From Arthrobacter sp. StoSoilA2 (GTDB taxonomy: Bacteria > Actinomycetota > Actinomycetes > Actinomycetales > Micrococcaceae), in contig NZ_AP024643.1 in the NCBI RefSeq assembly GCF_019977195.1, positions 3,534,001-3,598,000 on the forward strand: a stretch of 64,000 bases of DNA. The letters are read 5' to 3'. This document shows positions 18,839-27,423 of the stretch, in pieces. How positions within the stretch are numbered: the first letter of the stretch is position 1; each line of letters starts with the position of its first letter. The translations under genes were made by a program, and so were the position numbers. The notes below the pieces were generated by a model. The model saw only the letters and a program-made list of their open reading frames with translations, was not told the DNA's origin and did no database searches.

Positions 18839-19588
18839 ATGACTCTTGAGCCCACGTCCGCTGCCATTATCCAGCTGGCGTGGGCTCGGCATTTGGGGTT
18901 CGACGACGACGCTTTCGCCGCCGCCGCGGCCCGGGTCACCACTTCGGAGGTGGATCCAAGCGACCCCTCAAACCGCATCACCCTCGCCGACGAATCGGCG
19001 CAGGCAGTCGTTTTCCTCCGCCTTTTTGGTGCCTCAGCGCTGGTGGGACCCCAGTGGGTCCTCGACGCAGCCGCTGGAATTCCAGACACTGAGCTTGCCC
19101 AGCATGTCACGCTGTTGACCCTCACCCGGTCCCACGGTGGACACGGCCTGGGGTCCTCCGCCTTGTTCTTTGCCGACGACCTCCCACTCAATCAACCATC
19201 CGAAGACCTCACGGTCTCACGGGGCAATCCAGAGGCGATCGCGCTGGAAGGGCTGTGCCCCCCGGATGACGTCAACGAAGTGGGCCTGCAAGCCCTTGAG
19301 CACCGCTTCACCATCATGCATCCCGAAGAAGAACAGCCCACCCCCGTGGCGTGCGGGGCCTACTCCGAGTGGGAGGGAATCCTGGCCAACATGGGCGTCC
19401 TGGTAGCTCCGCCCTGGCGTCGGCGTGGCCTGGGAACGCTCGCTGCATCGATTGCTGCCCACGAAGCCCTGGCCGCTGGTCTGACGCTCCAGTGGAAGGC
19501 CGATGTCAGCAACAGCAGCGCACTCGCGATGGCGCGAAGCTTGGGATTCGCCACTGGCGGACTCCATGCGAGCGTGCTGCTCGGCTGA
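18839..19588 (+). CDS. GNAT-fold acetyltransferase-like protein
   Basis: A 249-residue protein whose C-terminal half is GNAT-like: GVLVAPPWRRRGLGTLAAS is the acetyl-CoA loop, followed by LQWKADVSNSSALAMARSLGF. The N-terminal 120 residues are less typical. It begins nine bases after pfkA with no good ribosome site, but with TAGGCT six bases before the ATG. The substrate is unknown. Confidence 0.8.
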   Translation: MTLEPTSAAIIQLAWARHLGFDDDAFAAAAARVTTSEVDPSDPSNRITLADESAQAVVFLRLFGASALVGPQWVLDAAAGIPDTELAQHVTLLTLTRSHGGHGLGSSALFFADDLPLNQPSEDLTVSRGNPEAIALEGLCPPDDVNEVGLQALEHRFTIMHPEEEQPTPVACGAYSEWEGILANMGVLVAPPWRRRGLGTLAASIAAHEALAAGLTLQWKADVSNSSALAMARSLGFATGGLHASVLLG

Positions 19589-19692
19589 CAAGGACCGAAC
19601 CGGCCCAGCCTTGGTCTGGGATGGCACCGGTCCTGCCCCTACGTCCGGGTCAGGACCAGCCAAAAGTGGGCTGGCCCCCGCCGTTTGCCACG

Positions 19693-21252
19693 CTACTTCC
19701 GGACGGATTCCTGAGGAGCCCCACTTGAAGCAGCAGCTCCCCAGCCTTCAACGGACTTCGGTTTGGCAAAGAACACGGCCACCACTGCCCCGACGAGGAT
19801 CGCACAGGCGGGCAGCACGATCGACTGGCTCATCGCCGTCGAGAATCCTGCATGCAGTGCCTCGGGAAGGGCGCCGTTCATGGACGCTTCGTTCGCCGGA
19901 GCTCCTGCTGGCGCCGCGGGCAGCTCGGCCGCAAGCCGCGCCTGGATCAGCGCGGCAATGGCCGCCGATCCAAGGACTGCGCCGATCTGGCGGGTGGTGT
20001 TGAACACGCCCGATCCGGCGCCCGCTTGGCGTGGCTCGAGGTTCCGTGTTGTCGCATTGGATACCGGCCCCCAAATGAAGCCATTGGCAACGCCCTGCAG
20101 GGCACTGGGAAGCAGGAACATCCAAATGGGAGTATCCGGCCGTAGAAGTGAAGCTGTCCAGAAGAGCGCTCCTGCCAGGCAAACCAGGCCGAAGGATGCG
20201 AACCAGCGCGGGTTGGCACGGTCGATCAGCTTACCCACGACGGGTGCCAGGCCACCGGAGATCACCGCCATGGGAATCATGAGCAACGCTGATTGGGTGG
20301 GGGTCAAGCCCCTCACAACCTGGTAGTAGAAGATGGTGGGCAGCGGGAACGCCGTCACTGTGAAGCCGACCACCATGATGGTGGTGTTGCCCAGCGAGAA
20401 ATTGCGGTCCTTGAACAAAGCGAGCGGCAGCAGCGGTTCCCCGCCGCGCCGGCCCAGCAGCCACTGCCAGAGAACAAAGAGAACCAGGACCACGAGCCCT
20501 GCGATGATCAAGCCCCACACGGTAACGGCACCGGTGACCGTTCCCCACTTATAGGTTTGGCCTTCCTGGAGACCGAAGACCAAAAGAAACATGCCGACGG
20601 CGGAAAGCACCACGCCCGCGACGTCGAATGAATGGCTGTGTGTCGTCAGCTTCGGGACGAAACGGGTGACCATAAAGAAGGCGACAATTCCAATCGGGAC
20701 GTTGACGAAGAAGATCCACTCCCAACCCAGTCCGTCCACCAGGACCCCGCCCAGAATGGGACCCACGAGGACAGCCATGCCGGCTGTCGCTCCCCAAAGC
20801 CCCATGGCGGCACCCCGGCGGTCCGGAGGAAAAATACGCGTGATGACAGCCATGGTCTGGGGCGTCATCATGGCCGCGCCGAGCCCTTGGACCGCGCGGG
20901 CGGCGATCAGCATGGTGATATCACTGGAGAGTCCGCACCACAGCGAAGCCAGGGTGAAGACCACCAGGCCGATCAAGTACAGATTCTTCGGCCCGAAACG
21001 GTCACCCAGCCTGCCCGTGATGAGGAGGGGTACCGCATATGCCAGGAGGTAGGCGCTGGTAACCCAGATGACGGCATTGATATCCGTCTTGAGGCCTTCC
21101 ATGATTCGCGGATTCGCGACCGACACGATGGTGGTGTCGATAAGGATCATGAAGAAGCCTATGACGAGGGACCACAGCGCGGGCCACGGCTTGGCTACGT
21201 TTTCCAAGGGATTCCTTCGGCTGGTATGAAAGTTCTCTGATCCCGCACCCAT
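19693..21252 (-). CDS. DHA2-family MFS multidrug exporter
   Basis: A 519-residue proton-driven exporter with about 14 hydrophobic helices. Signatures include LIDTTIVSVANPRI in helix 1, GRLGDRFGPKN (motif A) after helix 2, and RAVQGLGAAMMTPQTMAVI with GPILGGVLVDGLGWEWIF (motif C region). This resembles the EmrB/QacA branch. It is monocistronic, facing the GNAT gene; a weak hairpin (19656-19674) lies between them. The drug or substrate cannot be predicted. Confidence 0.92.
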   Translation of the reverse strand: MGAGSENFHTSRRNPLENVAKPWPALWSLVIGFFMILIDTTIVSVANPRIMEGLKTDINAVIWVTSAYLLAYAVPLLITGRLGDRFGPKNLYLIGLVVFTLASLWCGLSSDITMLIAARAVQGLGAAMMTPQTMAVITRIFPPDRRGAAMGLWGATAGMAVLVGPILGGVLVDGLGWEWIFFVNVPIGIVAFFMVTRFVPKLTTHSHSFDVAGVVLSAVGMFLLVFGLQEGQTYKWGTVTGAVTVWGLIIAGLVVLVLFVLWQWLLGRRGGEPLLPLALFKDRNFSLGNTTIMVVGFTVTAFPLPTIFYYQVVRGLTPTQSALLMIPMAVISGGLAPVVGKLIDRANPRWFASFGLVCLAGALFWTASLLRPDTPIWMFLLPSALQGVANGFIWGPVSNATTRNLEPRQAGAGSGVFNTTRQIGAVLGSAAIAALIQARLAAELPAAPAGAPANEASMNGALPEALHAGFSTAMSQSIVLPACAILVGAVVAVFFAKPKSVEGWGAAASSGAPQESVRK

Positions 21253-21299
21253 CAGTACGGTTGTCGCAGCTGCCGGGCTTTCCCGAAACCCCTCGCGCC

Positions 21300-21734
21300 T
21301 TAGCCCAGAAGGGCCAATATTTCGGCCCTGGCAAACATCCTGGCCGCTTCGCGCGCGGTGGGAGTTCCGGCGTCGGGGTCTGCTCCTGCGTCCAGCAGCG
21401 CCCGGGCGACGCCCGTGTATCCCTTGAATACCGCCCCGGCAAGCGGCGTCTGACCACGGTCATTGGGGGTATTCACATCGGCGCCGTGGTGCAGGATCAA
21501 CTGCACGGTTTCCTCGTGCCCATGGTAGGCAGCAAGCATCAGCAGCGAATCTCCGGAGGCGTTGGTGAGCGTGGCCGGGGCACCGGCATTCAGGTAGCTC
21601 CGAAGCATCTCGGTGTTGCCTTCGCGGGCGGCATCGAAGAGGGAGTGGGCCAAGGCGACTGCTTCGTCGTCGGCGCCCGTATCGGTGGCGGCAGAGTCGG
21701 CTTCGGATCCGGTGCTGTGACTAGGTTGGCTCAT
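21300..21734 (-). CDS. Ankyrin-repeat protein
   Basis: A 144-residue protein with about three ankyrin repeats: LFDAAREGNTEMLRSYLNAG, then SLLMLAAYHGHEETVQLIL, then TPLAGAVFKGYTGVARALL with DAGADPDAG. No signal peptide is seen, so it should be cytosolic. Its ATG overlaps the ygfZ stop by four bases (ATGA). The binding partner is unknown; tight coupling to ygfZ suggests a related role. Confidence 0.9.
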   Translation of the reverse strand: MSQPSHSTGSEADSAATDTGADDEAVALAHSLFDAAREGNTEMLRSYLNAGAPATLTNASGDSLLMLAAYHGHEETVQLILHHGADVNTPNDRGQTPLAGAVFKGYTGVARALLDAGADPDAGTPTAREAARMFARAEILALLG

Positions 21735-22816
21735 CGATGGGGTCCCTTCAGGAATCCGGTTTGGCGCCCGACCACCTGGCCGGCGTCGGGGGCGACGATC
21801 ACTTCCTGGGCTGCGATATAAGGCTCCTCGCCGTCCATGACTGTCAACGTTTCATCCGCCGGAACGGAGCGCTTGATGACAGCCAAAGCCACAGGGCCCA
21901 TCTCGAAGTGCTGCGCCACAGATGTCAGAGTACCCACCTTGCGCTCCCCCGCAAATACAACACTGCCAACGGCCGGAAGAGTGTGTTGCGAGCCGTCCAG
22001 CTGCAGGAAGACGAGGCGCCGCGGCGGATGGCCGAGATTGTGAACGCGTGCGATGGTCTCCTGGCCCTTGTAGCAGCCCTTGCTCAGGTGAACGGAGGTG
22101 CGAATGAGGTCCAGCTCATGCGGGATGGTCCTGTCATCGGTCTCCGCACCGAGACGTGGGCGCCACGCGGCAATCCGGAGGGCGTCGGCCGCCATGGCAC
22201 CAGCCAGGGACAGGCCTTCGACCACGGATTCCAGGTCTGCCGCCGGGACGAGGTATTCGAACCATGGGCGTTCGAGGCCAGGGTGCGACTCCTCCGGGAC
22301 AGTGCTGTAGGAATAGCCGCCCGGGCCTACATGCGGCCACGGATCTTCCCAAACCAAGTAATCGCCGAGCTTCTCCACGGGCTTCGTGGAACCAAGGACA
22401 GCCCACTCCCCGGAGACATCCGTGACGTCCACGCGAAGCATGAACTTCATCTTGTTCAACCACTCGGCCAACGGCTCCGCTTCCGCGGCCTCGACGATCA
22501 GCCAGGTGGTTTCACCGTCGTCAATAACCCGCGCATCGAACTCGATGCGGCCCTGGACACTGAGCAGCAACAGTTCGCTGCCAACACGGGGCTGGAGGTT
22601 GGTCACCTGCTGGGATGAAAGCGTGTTGAGCCAGCTGAGGCGGTCCGGACCGGACACCGTCACCACGCCCCGGTGTGAAAGATCCACGACGGCGGTACCG
22701 GTTGCCAGAGCGCGTTGCTCCCGCAGCGGCTCGCCATAGTGGGCCGCGACGCCGGCATCCAGACCAGTGTCTTCGACAGCGCCAGGGCGCGACAACAGGG
22801 GGCTCTTGTAAGTCAT
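21731..22816 (-). CDS. ygfZ: Folate-binding YgfZ/GcvT-like protein
   Basis: A 361-residue tetrahydrofolate-dependent protein that supports iron-sulfur cluster maturation in E. coli. The family hallmark KGCYKGQE is present near residue 245 and contains the conserved cysteine. The N-terminal half carries the GcvT fold (VVDLSHRGVVTVSGPDRLSW). First gene of a two-gene unit with the ankyrin protein. Confidence 0.93.
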   Translation of the reverse strand: MTYKSPLLSRPGAVEDTGLDAGVAAHYGEPLREQRALATGTAVVDLSHRGVVTVSGPDRLSWLNTLSSQQVTNLQPRVGSELLLLSVQGRIEFDARVIDDGETTWLIVEAAEAEPLAEWLNKMKFMLRVDVTDVSGEWAVLGSTKPVEKLGDYLVWEDPWPHVGPGGYSYSTVPEESHPGLERPWFEYLVPAADLESVVEGLSLAGAMAADALRIAAWRPRLGAETDDRTIPHELDLIRTSVHLSKGCYKGQETIARVHNLGHPPRRLVFLQLDGSQHTLPAVGSVVFAGERKVGTLTSVAQHFEMGPVALAVIKRSVPADETLTVMDGEEPYIAAQEVIVAPDAGQVVGRQTGFLKGPHR

Positions 22817-22855
22817 ATGTAGTAGAAGTCCTTGCGGCTCAGTGGTATTCCGGAA

Positions 22856-23578
22856 TCAGCGGTATTCCGGGTTCTCGAAATCGAATCGCGTGCCGGCTTT
22901 CCATTCTTCCGGAAGGTTGCCATAGGCAGGGATGCCGCCTGCATCCCTGAGCAGGCGGGCCATGTGCATCAGGTTCCAGGACATGAAGGTGGTGTTCCTG
23001 TTGGTAAAATCACTCTCCGGACCACCGGACCCTTCATCCAGATAGCTTGGCCCTGGGCCTACAGGGCCAATCCAGCCGGCATCAGCTTGCGGAGGAATAG
23101 TGAAGCCTATGTGCTGGAGGCTGTACAGCACGTTCATGGAACAGTGCTTGATGCCATCTTCATTTCCGGTGATGAGGCATCCACCCACTTTCGGGTAGAA
23201 CGCCCACTGGCCCTTGTCGGTCAGTTCGCCGGAGTGGGCGTACAGACGCTCAATGAGCTTCTTCGTCTGGGAAGAGTTATCGCCCAACCAGATGGGACCG
23301 GCCACCACCACGATGTCGGCCTCAGCGACCAACGGATAGATCTCCGGCCATTCATCGGTTTTCCAGCCGTGCTCCCGCATGTCCGGATAGACACCGCTGG
23401 CGATATCGTGGTCGACAGTCCGGATGAGGCGGGTGGTGACGCCCTGCTTTTCCATGATGTCGCGGCTGATGCGGATCAGCCCATCGGTGTTGCTGACCTG
23501 AGGTGAAGGTTTCAACGTGCCGTTGAAGAACACGGCCTTGAGTCCCTCGTAGCCTCCCGGTTTGAGGTTGTTATTCAC
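22856..23578 (-). CDS. Flavodoxin-like NAD(P)H-dependent oxidoreductase
   Basis: A 240-residue flavodoxin-fold protein. The N-terminal beta strand and phosphate-binding loop (AVFFNGTLKPSPQVSNT), the flavin loop VVAGPIWLGDNSSQTKKLIE and KVGGCLITGNEDG match the NADPH-dependent FMN reductase/WrbA-like group. A good ribosome site (AAAGGAG) precedes the ATG. It is followed by ygfZ. The electron acceptor is unknown. Confidence 0.88.
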   Translation of the reverse strand: MNNNLKPGGYEGLKAVFFNGTLKPSPQVSNTDGLIRISRDIMEKQGVTTRLIRTVDHDIASGVYPDMREHGWKTDEWPEIYPLVAEADIVVVAGPIWLGDNSSQTKKLIERLYAHSGELTDKGQWAFYPKVGGCLITGNEDGIKHCSMNVLYSLQHIGFTIPPQADAGWIGPVGPGPSYLDEGSGGPESDFTNRNTTFMSWNLMHMARLLRDAGGIPAYGNLPEEWKAGTRFDFENPEYR

Positions 23579-23635
23579 TAGCTGCTCCTTTTGCTGGTTG
23601 CGTGTGGAACGTTCAGTGACACCTCGCGCCGGGCG

Positions 23636-24235
23636 TCAGGAAACCCTGTGAAGGAACGCCGAGGCGTGTGGTTCCAATGCCTTGCCGTTGGCGGCAACAT
23701 CCCAGCGCCAGAGGAGATTGCCATCCACCAGGCCAAAGATCCGTGTTGCGGCGGTGTACTCCTTTGAGTGGCTGCCGCGCATCACCATATCCGTGGTGAG
23801 CTGGATCTGTGGTCCCTTGATCTGACCGTAGTAGAGCTCGGTGATTCCGCCAGGGTGGGCAATTGAAACCGAGATATCGAAGCCGCCTTCTTTGTTCCGG
23901 CGTTCTTCGACCTCATCGGCGGTCTTGAGCACGGGCACAATGTCCGCAGGGATCAGCCCGGGACCACCGTCGCCTTCCTGGAGCTTGCGTTCCAAGGCCC
24001 AAAAGCCGGTTTCAACGGTCAGTGGGCGCAACTTTGCACCGGCGTCGTCGCTGATCCAGGTCTCGGCCCTGTACTGCAGGTACGGCAAACCGTTATGGGT
24101 GAAGGAAACGTGTTGGACGAAATGCTCCGAATCCTCATCACCACTGCCAAGCCGGCCGCGGCCTTCCCACTCACCAATGAGCCAGGAAAGCGGGACGAGT
24201 TCAGGCGTCAGGTCTGTTGGAATCTCAATAGGCAC
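23636..24235 (-). CDS. Nitrobindin-family heme protein
   Basis: A 199-residue beta-barrel protein of the FABP-like/nitrobindin family, which binds ferric heme and peroxynitrite or nitric oxide. It has the family's GEWEGRG motif near residue 21, and the C-terminal LEPHASAFLHRV carries His190, the probable heme ligand. It starts at GTG with GAGGTAG upstream. M. tuberculosis, as I recall, keeps a nitrobindin close to glnR and mshD, as here. Confidence 0.9.
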   Translation of the reverse strand: MPIEIPTDLTPELVPLSWLIGEWEGRGRLGSGDEDSEHFVQHVSFTHNGLPYLQYRAETWISDDAGAKLRPLTVETGFWALERKLQEGDGGPGLIPADIVPVLKTADEVEERRNKEGGFDISVSIAHPGGITELYYGQIKGPQIQLTTDMVMRGSHSKEYTAATRIFGLVDGNLLWRWDVAANGKALEPHASAFLHRVS

Positions 24236-24272
24236 AACGACTACCTCTTTTGGACTGCAGGATCAGAAGGCT

Positions 24273-24386
24273 TTACTTCTGGCCCTTGAAAAGGCGGTAA
24301 ACAACGAAACCCGCAAACCACGCCATGGCAATGCTTGCCAGGCCAAGGAGAACGAGGAAGAAGATTTCAAATGCGAGTACAGACAT
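24273..24386 (-). CDS. 37-residue single-helix membrane protein
   Basis: A very short frame encoding MSVLAFEIFFLVLLGLAS followed by IAMAWFAGFVVYRLFKGQK, that is one long hydrophobic helix (about residues 4-31) and a short basic tail, so the C-terminus should be cytoplasmic. TAGGAT lies exactly six bases before the ATG, the same leaderless arrangement used by many genes here. It lies between a multi-helix membrane protein and nitrobindin. I recognise no family. Confidence 0.62.
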   Translation of the reverse strand: MSVLAFEIFFLVLLGLASIAMAWFAGFVVYRLFKGQK

Positions 24387-24392
24387 GATGCA

Positions 24393-24398
24393 ATCCTA
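24393..24398 (-). promoter_or_regulatory. -10 element of the 37-residue ORF (leaderless)
   Basis: TAGGAT on the minus strand, six bases before the ATG at 24386. Confidence 0.5.
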
Positions 24399-24402
24399 AC
24401 CG

Positions 24403-25137
24403 TTAGTAGATGAGTAGTTTGTCTATGAAGTAGGCCAAGGCTCCCACAGCCCACACCGGTGCGACGCCCATTCCCAATGCTGCCGGAATATTGAGCCGCC
24501 CGCGCCTGAGAGTAGTCATCCGCCGGAAGCACACGAGGACCGACCCGACCACGACGCCCACCAAGGCAGCAGGCAGCACGGCGATATCGGAAAAAACAAG
24601 TCCGGCCAAGGGGCCCATGAGTCCGGCCATAACGATGCCCAGGGGAGCCACAATCCGGTCCGGCCAACGAATGACGCCCACCAGCAGTGCCACTGCGGCG
24701 CTCAACCCGGCCACCAGGACCATTTCCTTGACGCCGTTGAACCGGGCGCCGGCAATCCATCCTGCACCGAGGCAATTCAACAGGACCCCGGCACAACAGC
24801 CGAGCGTGGACTCCAGGCGCTGCGCCTGCCCCGTTCCCCGCACGAGCTGGATGATGAACACCGCCATGACGCCCAAGGCAATGAAGGCGGGGGTACCATC
24901 CAGGAATCCAGGAGCCGGCATGTAAGCAGCCGTCAAGGCCGACCCGGCACCGGCCAGGGCAATGACCGAGGCCAGGGTTTTCTTGGCCGGGACCGCAAGG
25001 AAATGCGGCCAACCAAGCCCTACAGCCGCGGACGCCACAATGCCAATGCCCACCATGGCTTCCCGGGAAACGAAGGTGCTGGCCACGATGGCTGCGAGCG
25101 CCACGAGTCCGAATACCCCGATGCTCCAAGACTTCAC
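24403..25137 (-). CDS. Polytopic membrane protein of unknown function
   Basis: A 244-residue protein made almost entirely of hydrophobic helices (about eight), with short loops such as RGTGQAQRLESTLG and RRMTTLRRGRLN. The longer reading to 25278 adds a polar stretch that would run into the glnR promoter. I therefore start at GTG 25137 (VKSWSIGVFGLVALAA), which has GAGG upstream. It is divergent from glnR. No transporter signature is clear. Confidence 0.78.
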   Translation of the reverse strand: MKSWSIGVFGLVALAAIVASTFVSREAMVGIGIVASAAVGLGWPHFLAVPAKKTLASVIALAGAGSALTAAYMPAPGFLDGTPAFIALGVMAVFIIQLVRGTGQAQRLESTLGCCAGVLLNCLGAGWIAGARFNGVKEMVLVAGLSAAVALLVGVIRWPDRIVAPLGIVMAGLMGPLAGLVFSDIAVLPAALVGVVVGSVLVCFRRMTTLRRGRLNIPAALGMGVAPVWAVGALAYFIDKLLIY

Positions 25138-25399
25138 TGTGTGCCCGACCTCAATTCGATGCGCCTTACGACCTCCCGACAATCCTGCCTTATGGCGGGC
25201 GAATATGTCGTAATTCCGGTGGCAGCCCGTCACGAATCCCTGACTGGCGGGGCTCGGGTGGGTATACTCGGACTTCAACGGCCCACACTGTTTGCCTTGA
25301 TTCCGTTACAACGGGCCAAGGCTTGCCAGCTGCCGTGACCGGCCGGTGAAATTCCGGTTTCGACGCCCGATGATGCGCGTACAGCCCATTGGAGGAACT

Positions 25400-26098
25400 A
25401 TGTCGCACATCCTGCTCCTGACGAACAGCACCGGCTCTTCGGTGGACATTCTGCCTGCCCTTGAGCTGCTCAACCACCGTGTTCACATCCTCCCGGCAGA
25501 ACCGACTGCGCTGCTCGAAACCGACCCCACGGACATCGTCTTCCTGGATGCCCGCAAGGACCTGGTGGGGGCACGCTCCCTGACGCAACTATTGAAGGCC
25601 ACCGGACTCAGCGCCCCGCTCATGCTGATTCTTACCGAGGGCGGCATGGCAGCCGTTTCCTCTGCATGGTCAGTGGATGACATCGTGCTGGACTCCGCAG
25701 GCCCTGCTGAGGTCGAGGCGAGAATCCGTCTGGCCATGGCCCGTGCTGTACCAGGCGAAGAGGAGACCCAGACGGAGATCCGCGCCGCCGGCGTCGTTAT
25801 CGATGAAGCGAGCTACACCGCCCGGGTCAGCGGCCAACCCCTGAACCTGACGTTCAAGGAATTCGAGCTCCTCAAGTACCTCGCCCAGCACCCCGGACGC
25901 GTGTTTACCCGCCAGCAGCTGTTGACCGAAGTCTGGGGCTACGACTACTACGGTGGCACCCGGACGGTAGACGTGCACATCCGACGCCTCCGCGCCAAGC
26001 TCGGTGTTGACCACGAGAATCTCATCAGCACGGTCCGCAACGTCGGTTATCGCCTGACCTTGGTCAGGCTCCCGGATGACGAACTCTCGGAAGCGTAG
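25400..26098 (+). CDS. glnR: Orphan OmpR-type nitrogen regulator GlnR
   Basis: A 232-residue global nitrogen regulator. The receiver-like domain begins [12 protein letters not shown] and lacks the usual acidic pair; only Asp50 in [10 protein letters not shown] is kept. The diagnostic [18 protein letters not shown] and the winged-helix domain ([40 protein letters not shown]) match actinomycete GlnR closely. No kinase gene is adjacent, as expected for this atypical, phosphorylation-independent dimer. The ATG at 25400 follows GGAGGAACT. Confidence 0.9.
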   Translation: MSHILLLTNSTGSSVDILPALELLNHRVHILPAEPTALLETDPTDIVFLDARKDLVGARSLTQLLKATGLSAPLMLILTEGGMAAVSSAWSVDDIVLDSAGPAEVEARIRLAMARAVPGEEETQTEIRAAGVVIDEASYTARVSGQPLNLTFKEFELLKYLAQHPGRVFTRQQLLTEVWGYDYYGGTRTVDVHIRRLRAKLGVDHENLISTVRNVGYRLTLVRLPDDELSEA

Positions 26099-26122
26099 AC
26101 CGCGCGTCGACTGTGAAACGAA

Positions 26123-26156
26123 AAGAGGCCAGGATTCACATGAATCCTGGCCTCTT
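26123..26156. terminator. Terminator after glnR
   Basis: AAGAGGCCAGGATTCA (26123-26138) pairs with TGAATCCTGGCCTCTT (26141-26156), followed by CCCTTTTCC. Confidence 0.88.
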
Positions 26157-26326
26157 CCCTTTTCCGTGGAGGACATACGGGTCGAACGTATCGAGGCCAC
26201 CCCACTGGTGGATCCCCCCTGTGTTGACTGCACGGTGGGCTACAGAGCCGCCGCAAAGCCGAACGAGATAACGAGCCTACAGCCGTTTCAAGGGGACTTC
26301 AAATTACAGTGCTTGCCCCGGACGTA

Positions 26327-26332
26327 TAGCCT
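26327..26332 (+). promoter_or_regulatory. -10 element of mshD (leaderless)
   Basis: TAGCCT six bases before the mshD ATG. Confidence 0.55.
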
Positions 26333-26338
26333 TGCATC

Positions 26339-27319
26339 ATGAGTCAAGCGCACCCTGAGAACTGGCCAGTACTGCTCGTCACCGGCGCCCTCGATCCCGA
26401 ACTCCTCACGGACTTCAGGACACTCGCAGCGGCCGCCGAGGAATCCGACGGCAACCCTCCCCTGTCTGAACAGACATTGGTCATGTTGCGTGGCGCCGAT
26501 GCCGGCGATCACTCCGTCCTGTCACTTGCGCTTTATGCCCCGGATGAGGATTCAGATCCGGCGACCGGAGAAGACCTGGCGGGAATCGCCGTCGTCGTTG
26601 AAGCGCCCGGCCCATCGGGAACAACGGGTGTCCTCGAATTGGCAGTCCACCCCACCTACCGCAACCAAGGTGTAGCGGGCCGCCTGCTGGAGGCGCTGGA
26701 AGGCAAACGCGGTTTTGAGGGCTTGAGCGCCTGGTCCCACGGCAACCACGAGGCCGCGGCGGAGCTGGCCACCCGTTTTGGCTACGGTCCCGTGCGTGAA
26801 CTGTGGAAGATGCGGCTGATGTCCTCCACGTCCGCACTGCCCGACGTCGGCCTCCCGGACGGGGTCTCATTACGTCCCTTCGTGCCGGGCCAGGACGAGG
26901 ACGCTTGGCTTGCAGCCAACCGCGCGGCCTTCTCGCACCATCCCGAGCAGGGCTCCATGACGCGGGCCGATCTTGAGGCCCGCAAGGCCGAAGATTGGTT
27001 TGATCCCGCCGGCTTCCTCCTGGCCGTTAGTGACGCAGGCGAACTGCTGGGATTCCACTGGACCAAGGTTCACCCGCGGCAGGGGCCCCATCCCGCGATC
27101 GGCGAGGTGTACGTAGTGGGTGTCACGCCCGGGGCGCAGGGCCTGGGGTTGGGCAAGGCACTCACCGTGGCCGGGATCAGGTACCTGCAGGACAAGGGCC
27201 TGCACGCCGTCATGCTTTACGTCGATGCCGACAACCGGGCCGCGGTATCCCTATACCAGAAGCTTGGCTTCATCCGTTGGGACACCGATGTGATGTATGG
27301 ACCTTTAACCAAGAATTAA
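26339..27319 (+). CDS. mshD: Mycothiol synthase
   Basis: This 326-residue double-GNAT enzyme acetylates Cys-GlcN-inositol in the last step of mycothiol synthesis. The N-terminal acetyl-CoA loop is HPTYRNQGVAGRLLEAL and the active C-terminal one is TPGAQGLGLGKALTVAG. GEVYVVGVTP and MLYVDADNRAAVSLYQKLGF are typical of MshD. It follows glnR, the same order as I recall for M. tuberculosis Rv0818-Rv0819. There is no ribosome site, consistent with a leaderless mRNA. Confidence 0.95.
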   Translation: MSQAHPENWPVLLVTGALDPELLTDFRTLAAAAEESDGNPPLSEQTLVMLRGADAGDHSVLSLALYAPDEDSDPATGEDLAGIAVVVEAPGPSGTTGVLELAVHPTYRNQGVAGRLLEALEGKRGFEGLSAWSHGNHEAAAELATRFGYGPVRELWKMRLMSSTSALPDVGLPDGVSLRPFVPGQDEDAWLAANRAAFSHHPEQGSMTRADLEARKAEDWFDPAGFLLAVSDAGELLGFHWTKVHPRQGPHPAIGEVYVVGVTPGAQGLGLGKALTVAGIRYLQDKGLHAVMLYVDADNRAAVSLYQKLGFIRWDTDVMYGPLTKN

Positions 27320-27355
27320 CCTCAGCATCCCGCTGCAAGGAAAGCCCGGGACTTC

Positions 27356-27385
27356 TTGGATTCGGGCACCGGAATTGCTTGTAAT
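27356..27385 (+). promoter_or_regulatory. Promoter of ppk
   Basis: TTGGAT (27356-27361), an 18-base spacer and TGTAAT (27380-27385), about 38 bases before the ppk start codon. Confidence 0.5.
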
Positions 27386-27423
27386 GTGGGAGGAAACCCA
27401 GTCCTGAGCTTAGGAGAACCCCC

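Noticed and set aside
19656..19674. Hairpin between the GNAT and MFS genes as a terminator
   Set aside because: The stem is only six base pairs and no T-run follows on either strand; function is doubtful.
24403..25278. Longer version of the polytopic membrane protein
   Set aside because: The added polar N-terminus would occupy the divergent glnR promoter; GTG 25137 begins directly before the first helix.
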